Shown: positions 58,948 to 64,000 of the stretch, piece by piece
Numbering within the stretch: the stretch's first letter is position 1
Layout: each line of letters starts with the position of its first letter
Assembly: GCF_021228795.1 (NCBI RefSeq)
Contig: NZ_CP089309.1
Coordinates: 558,001-622,000, forward strand
Direction: 5' to 3'
DNA length: 64,000 bases
Source: Thiocapsa bogorovii
GTDB lineage: Bacteria > Pseudomonadota > Gammaproteobacteria > Chromatiales > Chromatiaceae
Made by a program: the position numbers and the translations under genes
The notes under the pieces: model-generated
Seen by the model: only the letters and a program-made list of their open reading frames with translations
The model's database searches: none
Told to the model about the DNA's origin: nothing

Positions 58948-60291
58948 CTACGCCACCTTGCGAAAACGCACCTCGACGCGCAGGCCCGGCCCATCCCGGG
59001 CGTCGAGCAACTCGATCCCGGCGTCATGCAGCTCACAGATGCGCCGCACGATCGCCAGACCGAGCCCGGCGCCGCTCTCGGTCTGACCGGCGGGGCGATA
59101 GAAGCGATTGAAGACCCGCGTCCGGTCCGCGGGCGGGATGCCGCGCCCCGCGTCCTCCACGCAGAGCAGGACGCCATCGCGCAGCGCACTGACCGTCACG
59201 GAGACACGCCCGCCCGCCGGGCTGAATTTGATCGCGTTATCCAGAAGGTTGCCGATCAAGATCGCCAAGGAATCCGCCGCGACCTCGGCCAGACACGGTT
59301 CGCCTTCAGGGATTTGGCACACTAGTTCGACGGCTTTGGCGCTCGCCGTGCTCCGTCTCTCCGCCACCAACTGCTGCGTCGCCTCGGCCAGCGAGGAGGT
59401 TGGGTGCCCGCTGCCGTCCGCCCGCGGTTGCAGCCGGGACAGGGTCAGCAGCTGGGCGATCAGATGCGTCGCCCGGTCGACCCCGCGGATGAGCGCATCG
59501 AGCGCCGCCGCGCGTTCGCCGCGGTCGGTGCTGCGTCGCGCAATCTGGGCGTGGGTACGGATGATGGCGAAGGGGGTCCGTAGCTCATGCGAGGCATCGG
59601 CGGCGAAATGCCGCTCCGTGTCCAAGGCGGATTCAAGCCGATGCATCAGTCCATCGAGCGCCTCGATCAATGGTTGGATCTCGGTCGGCGCCCGGCTCGC
59701 GTCGAGCGGCGCCAGTTGGTCCGCCGAACGCTGCCTGATCGCGTAGGCTAGCCGGCTCAAGGGGCGCAGTCCGTCCGTCACCGCGAGCCAGATCAGCAGC
59801 ACCGTGAGCGGCAGCGACCAAAGGATGGGTTGCAGCGCATGGAGGGTCAGGTATTCGCTCAACTCCTGCCGGATCCCGTGATTCTGCGCCACATAGACTA
59901 TCTCGCCGGAGCGCCCCGTCGGGAGCCCGAAGACGCGCCACCGAGTCGTTCCGATCGTCTGATCCGAGAATCCCGGCTGCACTGCCAGCGGTTCCGGCGG
60001 CGCCGCCCCGAAGCTCCCGATAAGCACCCCGTCCCGCCAGAGCTGGAAACTGATCATGGATTCGTAGGGATGACCGATAGGCGAAAGGGTTTGGGGCGTG
60101 CCGGCGATGGTGGGCAGGTCGCCGGCCAGCGTGATTTGACGCAGCACATGGGCGGTCTGCGCCAATTGCGCATCCATCAATTCACCGACCTCATGCCCCG
60201 AGCGGTTCCAGGCAATCAGGGCCACCGCGATCCAGATGACGGTCCAGACGACGCTGAGCGAGAGCAGCAGACGACTGCGCAGCGAGCTCAC
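58948..60291 (-). CDS. QseC/PmrB-type sensor histidine kinase
   Basis: The 447-residue kinase has two membrane helices (about 8-28 and 153-172) around a periplasmic sensor of about 125 residues. A HAMP-like linker follows, then the phosphoacceptor His235 (FAADASHELRTP), N box (IGNLLDNAIKF, 346-356), and ATP lid motifs (DAGRGIPP, GAGLGLAIV). It overlaps its response regulator by four bases. The signal is unknown. It lies next to the PKD/decaheme cytochrome on the same strand and may control it. Confidence 0.93.
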   Translation of the reverse strand: MSSLRSRLLLSLSVVWTVIWIAVALIAWNRSGHEVGELMDAQLAQTAHVLRQITLAGDLPTIAGTPQTLSPIGHPYESMISFQLWRDGVLIGSFGAAPPEPLAVQPGFSDQTIGTTRWRVFGLPTGRSGEIVYVAQNHGIRQELSEYLTLHALQPILWSLPLTVLLIWLAVTDGLRPLSRLAYAIRQRSADQLAPLDASRAPTEIQPLIEALDGLMHRLESALDTERHFAADASHELRTPFAIIRTHAQIARRSTDRGERAAALDALIRGVDRATHLIAQLLTLSRLQPRADGSGHPTSSLAEATQQLVAERRSTASAKAVELVCQIPEGEPCLAEVAADSLAILIGNLLDNAIKFSPAGGRVSVTVSALRDGVLLCVEDAGRGIPPADRTRVFNRFYRPAGQTESGAGLGLAIVRRICELHDAGIELLDARDGPGLRVEVRFRKVA

Positions 60292-60956
60292 GGCTGCGGA
60301 ACCGAGACCAGCCGATAGCCGACCCCGCGGACGGTGAGGATGCGGTGTTTCCCGAGCTTGTTGCGTAGATTGTGGATATGCACTTCCAGTGCATTGCTCC
60401 CGATCTCGTCGCGCCAGCCATAGGCCGTTGCCGCCAACCGCGCGCGCGGCGCCACCCGGTCGGCATTGGCGATCAGCGTTTCCAGCAGGGCGTACTCCCT
60501 GGGCGACAGGGATAGCGGTCGATCGCCGAGACTGACCTCGCGGCGCACGGTGTCCAACGCCAGGTCGCCGGCCAGCAACCGGGGGGTCGCATGGCCGTCG
60601 CGGCGACGCGTCAGCGCACGAATCCGCGCGCTCAGCTCATCGAGATCGAAGGGTTTGACCAGATAGTCGTCTGCGCCCGCGTCCAGCCCCGCCACCCTAT
60701 CCGCCACCGCATCGCGCGCGGTGAGAATCAGAATCGGCAGATCGATCCCCTGGCTGCGCAGAGCGCGCAGCAGCGAGAGACCATCGCGTCCCGGCAGCCC
60801 CAGGTCGAGCAGCAGGACATCGAAGTGCTCCGCCCGCAGCGCGTGCTCGGCCGGGTCGGCGCTGTCGACCCAGTCTGCCCGATAGCCGTCCTGACAGAGT
60901 CCGGTGCGCAGGCCCGCGCCGAGGAGCGGGTCATCTTCGACGATCAGGATGCGCAT
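60288..60956 (-). CDS. OmpR-family response regulator
   Basis: The 222-residue regulator has a receiver domain with acidic residues 8-9, phosphoacceptor Asp51 (LLLDLGLPGRDG) and Lys101 (YLVKPFDLDEL), then a winged-helix DNA-binding domain (about 130-220, LEVHIHNLRNKLGKHRILTV). ATG 60956 gives MRILIVEDDPLLG; the longer open frame reads through a simple repeat. It is the first gene of the pair, followed by the kinase and 246 bases later by the cytochrome gene. Confidence 0.95.
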   Translation of the reverse strand: MRILIVEDDPLLGAGLRTGLCQDGYRADWVDSADPAEHALRAEHFDVLLLDLGLPGRDGLSLLRALRSQGIDLPILILTARDAVADRVAGLDAGADDYLVKPFDLDELSARIRALTRRRDGHATPRLLAGDLALDTVRREVSLGDRPLSLSPREYALLETLIANADRVAPRARLAATAYGWRDEIGSNALEVHIHNLRNKLGKHRILTVRGVGYRLVSVPQP

Positions 60957-61001
60957 GAATCCGTCAGCCGAGTGCAGCACGGCAGATGTGTCGAGACCGC
61001 T

Positions 61002-61069
61002 CGTTGTCGTTGTCTTTGTCGTAATCGACCATCGATACGACCACGATTGCGACAACGACAACGACAACG
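61002..61069. repeat. Inverted hexamer array upstream of the response regulator
   Basis: Two 26-base arms (61002-61027 and 61044-61069) built of GTTGTC-type hexamers face each other across 16 bases. Twenty-four of 26 positions are complementary. The design, short tandem units in inverted arms, parallels the heptamer elements of the cbb locus with a different unit. Confidence 0.85.
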
Positions 61070-61172
61070 TGAATGATCTCGGATGGTCTCGGATTCTCTG
61101 CACTGCGCCACTAGGCCGCTTCCCGCCTGTCGTGATCACCCCCGGAGAGCGCCCGGAGAACGCACTTCGGAC

Positions 61173-62318
61173 CTAGGCCGCCCGCGGCCGCTTCCAAGTG
61201 TAGACGGCCGTCACCGCATAGTTCCAAACCGCGCCGACCAGGATCCCGGCGAGCGCCGAGAGGAACCAGCCGGAGTGCCCGCCTTGGAAGAGATAGTCCG
61301 CGATGCCGACATTGGCCAGTGCACCGACGCTGCAGGCGGCGACGAAGGACAGCCACCCTCGGATCAACTGGCGACCGCGCAGACGCATGTCGCGATAGGT
61401 CAGGATGTTGTTCAGAAAGAAGTTGCTGGTCATGGCAACCAGTGTCGCAACGGACTGGCCGATCAGGAAGGCGTCCGTCCCGAGCAGGGTCAGCATGGGC
61501 CAGAGCACGGCCATGTGCACGAAAACACCGAGCCCGCCGATCGCCGAGAAGGCGATGAAGCGCACCGGGATCACCGGGCCGATCAGCTTCTGAGTCAGCA
61601 TCAGCAGGTATTCCCACAGGACCGCGTTGTCGAGCTTGCTGCTGCCGGCCTCGCGCGCACGGAAGGTATAGGGCAGCTCGCGAAAGCGCAGGGGCTGCTC
61701 GGCTTCGGCGAAGATGTCGAGCAGGATCTTGAAGCCGACCCCGCTGAGACGCCGCACGCACCCCTGAACAACGGAGGCACGCACCAGAAAGAACCCGCTC
61801 ATCGGATCCTGCAGGTCCGCATGGATCAAGTACTGGCCGATCCGCGTCGCGAACCGGCTCATGGATTGGCGACGGGCATTCCAGTCACCCATGCCGCCGC
61901 CGGAGACGTAGCGACTTCCGACCACGATGTCCAGGTTTTCCGCCTTGATGACCTCGAGCATATTGGGCAAAAGGGTCTCGTCGTGCTGGAGGTCGCCGTC
62001 CATCACTGCCATAAAGGGTGCGGCGGTGGACATCATGCCTTCGATACAGGCCGACGAGAGTCCGCGTCGACCGATTCGCTGAACCAGCCTGACACGCGAA
62101 TCCCGTCGCGCAATCGCGCGGACCCGGTCCGAGGTCCCGTCGGGCGAGTCGTCGTCGACGAAGATCAACTCCCAGTCGATCCCCTGCAACACCGCCTCGA
62201 CCCGCCGGACGACCTCGTCGACCATATCCGACTCTTGGTAGGTCGGTACGATGACGGCTAACTCGGGCGGAGGGCAGTTGTGTTGGGGCATCGGCTGATC
62301 GGAGATCCTGTTGGCCAT
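61173..62318 (-). CDS. GT2 glycosyltransferase fused to GtrA domain
   Basis: The 381-residue protein has an N-terminal dolichol-phosphate-mannose-synthase-like GT2 domain (LAVIVPTYQESDMVDEVVRR, FVDDDSPDGT, VMDGDLQHD, SGFFLVRASV). A C-terminal GtrA-type membrane domain of four helices (about 250-375) follows. It should load a sugar onto a polyprenyl phosphate and may also flip it. ATG 62318 gives MANRISDQPMPQHN; the open frame to 62462 covers a repeat. It is divergent from a GT39-like gene, a natural acceptor partner. Confidence 0.9.
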   Translation of the reverse strand: MANRISDQPMPQHNCPPPELAVIVPTYQESDMVDEVVRRVEAVLQGIDWELIFVDDDSPDGTSDRVRAIARRDSRVRLVQRIGRRGLSSACIEGMMSTAAPFMAVMDGDLQHDETLLPNMLEVIKAENLDIVVGSRYVSGGGMGDWNARRQSMSRFATRIGQYLIHADLQDPMSGFFLVRASVVQGCVRRLSGVGFKILLDIFAEAEQPLRFRELPYTFRAREAGSSKLDNAVLWEYLLMLTQKLIGPVIPVRFIAFSAIGGLGVFVHMAVLWPMLTLLGTDAFLIGQSVATLVAMTSNFFLNNILTYRDMRLRGRQLIRGWLSFVAACSVGALANVGIADYLFQGGHSGWFLSALAGILVGAVWNYAVTAVYTWKRPRAA

Positions 62319-62440
62319 GAGCGAAGGGTCGATTCGTCGCGGGAAGGAACGTGCGGGGCGCGCCTTTGAAGTAGACTGCCGCCCGCGGACGCCGGAACGG
62401 TGACGAGAGCGCAGAGCCGTGCTCCGAAGTCGTTCTATTC

Positions 62441-62633
62441 TAAACCGCGTCCAGAGCGACATGCGTCATTTTCATGTTGTGTTGGGCTTAGTGATTTTTC
62501 CGACCTTTGCGGAGACGCGGTTTAGAATTTAATATTTTTTAATCTCTTAAACCGCGCCGACTCCAACGAAAGTCAAGTCTGCGGGCGCCGATCCCATCCA
62601 AGAACGTCGCATACCGCGCTGGGCGCGGTCTAA
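62441..62633. repeat. Second composite pair of family 2 units
   Basis: Unit A (62441-62525) is bounded by TAAACCGCGTCC and GACGCGGTTTAG. An AT-rich link of 21 bases follows. Unit B (62547-62633) is bounded by TTAAACCGCGCC and GGCGCGGTCTAA. Order, lengths and ends match 45131-45324. It lies between divergent glycosylation genes rather than at a stop codon. Confidence 0.88.
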
Positions 62634-62710
62634 CGCGATCGCGTCCCCTGCACCTCGACCGATCGCGACCGAGCTCCGCCGCATCAGATCACCGACCGAG
62701 TCACTGGACC

Positions 62711-64000
62711 ATGGAAACGACCCGAGGCATCGATACACCCCGTCAAGCATGGGGCCTACTGCTCGCCCTGATCGCGGCCATGACGGCTTGGCGGATGGGC
62801 GTCGCCGGAATCCTGCCCGTTACGCAGGACGAGGCCTATTATTTCGACTGGGCCCGCAGCCTTGCCTGGGGCTATTTCGATCATCCCCCAGGTGTGGCCC
62901 TGCTCGGCATCGGCACCTGGCTCGCCCCGGGGTCCGCGCTCGCAGCACGCACGGGGACACTGATCGCCGGCGCACTGACCCTGCTCATCCTTGCACGCTT
63001 CTTCCGCAACTGCGGCCTCACGGCGACGCGCGACCTGGCCTTGGCGTTGGTCCTGGTCTTCGCGACCATTCCCGGATTCGTCGGCGGCGTCATCACGACG
63101 CCCGACACCCTGCTGGGCCTGGCCTGGGCGCTCGCCCTGCACGAGAGCGAGCGCGCGCTCGCAGGTCAGAGTCGGCGCTGGCTCACCGCCGGGGCAGCGG
63201 TCGGTCTCGGTCTGCTCGGGAAATACACCATGGTCCTGATCGGGCCGGTGCTACTGTTGGCCATCCTTTTCAGCGACCCGCATGCGCTGCGCACACGTTG
63301 GCCTTACCTCGGCGGGCTCGTCGCACTGCTGGTCTTTGCGCCGAACATCCTTTGGAATCAGCAGAACGAGTGGCTCACCATGCGCTTTCAGTTCGGCCAC
63401 GGCTTCTCGACCGAGGTCGGGGCGCTGCCAGTCGGCACGCCCGGTTCCATCGAAAACGCCGGCCCCCAATCGGTCGGAGAGCGTCTCGGCAGCCTTTCGG
63501 GTTATCTGGGCACCCAGCTCGCGTTTTGGGGATTGATCGCGATTCCCCTTCTTCTTGCGCCTTTTCTCAACCGGGCGCGAGGTAACAAACCTAGCCAGGA
63601 GATGACCGGGACACTCGCTCGACACGCCAAACCTCTGCTGTGGGCGGCGACACTCTTCCCCTTGGGATTCTTTGCGCTGGTCGCAACCGGCAGCGACGTG
63701 GAGCCGAACTGGCCGGCCGTCTATTTGATCTCGGCAGCGCCCTTGGCAGCGCTGCTGCTCCGCAATCTGCGCCCTTGGGCCATCGGCGCCGCACTGGGCA
63801 ATCTGCTGCTTCTGAGTCTCTACGCGTTCCATGCGGCAACCGCGGCACTGCCGCTCGGAGACAGCCAGAATCGCGTCCTGCGCGAGACCCATGGGTTTCG
63901 GGAGTTGGCCGAGATCGTCGCCACGCTGGGGGAGCCCGTCTTTGCCGACCGGTATCAGACGACGGCGATGCTGCGGTTTTATACGTCGGGCTTAGACACC
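62711..64000 (+). CDS. GT39/PMT-type membrane glycosyltransferase, 5' part
   Basis: The gene is open at the right edge; 430 codons are visible. It starts METTRGIDTPRQAWGLLLAL and has the acidic first-loop motif TQDEAYYFDWARSLAWGYFD, then HPPG, and GLGLLGKYTMVLIGP, as in the PMT_2/ArnT-like family. Many membrane helices follow. Such enzymes transfer a sugar from polyprenyl phosphate to lipid or protein at the periplasmic face. The divergent GT2-GtrA gene probably provides the lipid-linked sugar. Confidence 0.88.
   Translation, partial: METTRGIDTPRQAWGLLLALIAAMTAWRMGVAGILPVTQDEAYYFDWARSLAWGYFDHPPGVALLGIGTWLAPGSALAARTGTLIAGALTLLILARFFRNCGLTATRDLALALVLVFATIPGFVGGVITTPDTLLGLAWALALHESERALAGQSRRWLTAGAAVGLGLLGKYTMVLIGPVLLLAILFSDPHALRTRWPYLGGLVALLVFAPNILWNQQNEWLTMRFQFGHGFSTEVGALPVGTPGSIENAGPQSVGERLGSLSGYLGTQLAFWGLIAIPLLLAPFLNRARGNKPSQEMTGTLARHAKPLLWAATLFPLGFFALVATGSDVEPNWPAVYLISAAPLAALLLRNLRPWAIGAALGNLLLLSLYAFHAATAALPLGDSQNRVLRETHGFRELAEIVATLGEPVFADRYQTTAMLRFYTSGLDT

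Overview
The window is GC-rich DNA from a purple sulfur bacterium of the Chromatiaceae, most like Thiocapsa. The reasons are a form IA RuBisCO operon of the cbbLSQO type with divergent cbbR, an uptake [NiFe] hydrogenase cluster in the order hupSLCDHIR, a sulfide:quinone oxidoreductase, and several multiheme c-type cytochromes. I saw no rRNA, tRNA, prophage or CRISPR array.

Layout. 1-2 kb: the end of a Wadjet-type plasmid-defence operon (jetC tail, jetD). 2-7 kb: a DUF945 protein, dxs, and a thioredoxin/membrane protein coupled to cbbR. 8-14 kb: cbbL, cbbS, cbbQ and cbbO, invaded by short inverted heptamer-array elements, one of which carries a four-helix-bundle gene. 14-19.5 kb: a decayed accessory island with an intact PIN toxin-antitoxin pair, a partial gene duplication, a second toxin gene broken by an insertion, and a multiply broken hsdR. 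19.7-28 kb: a Pro/Gly/Tyr-repeat secreted protein, an AI-2E-type permease, the envelope-stress operon rpoE-rseA-rseB-rseC-degQ, and nadB. 28-34 kb: gluconeogenic ppsA and pckG. 34-38.5 kb: a membrane-linked heptaheme/cytochrome b/octaheme module. 39.5-47 kb: hupSLCDHIR with a candidate sigma-54 promoter. 47-51 kb: a 53-residue protein, sulfide:quinone oxidoreductase and a SulP transporter. 51-56 kb: ferredoxin, nrdB, a NADAR protein and an EAL protein. 56-61 kb: a frameshifted PKD/decaheme cytochrome next to a two-component system. 61-64 kb: a GT2-GtrA fusion divergent from a GT39-like glycosyltransferase that runs off the window.

How it fits together. Electrons from H2 (Hup) and sulfide (Sqr) enter the quinone pool and support CO2 fixation by the Cbb operon. 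PpsA and PckG handle PEP. The cytochrome modules may connect the quinone pool to periplasmic acceptors or donors whose identity the sequence does not show.

The most unusual signal is two families of small inverted-repeat elements that sit at gene stop codons. Family 1 has terminal inverted arrays of 7-bp units (consensus about AGCYRYC). It occurs three times in the cbb locus, twice without cargo and once with a four-helix-bundle gene. Family 2 consists of 82-87 bp units bounded by TAAACCGCGTC and its complement. It has seven units in the window, and several supply or directly follow the stop codon of the upstream gene. A related inverted hexamer array lies near 61.0 kb. I know of no description of these as systems, but I could not search.
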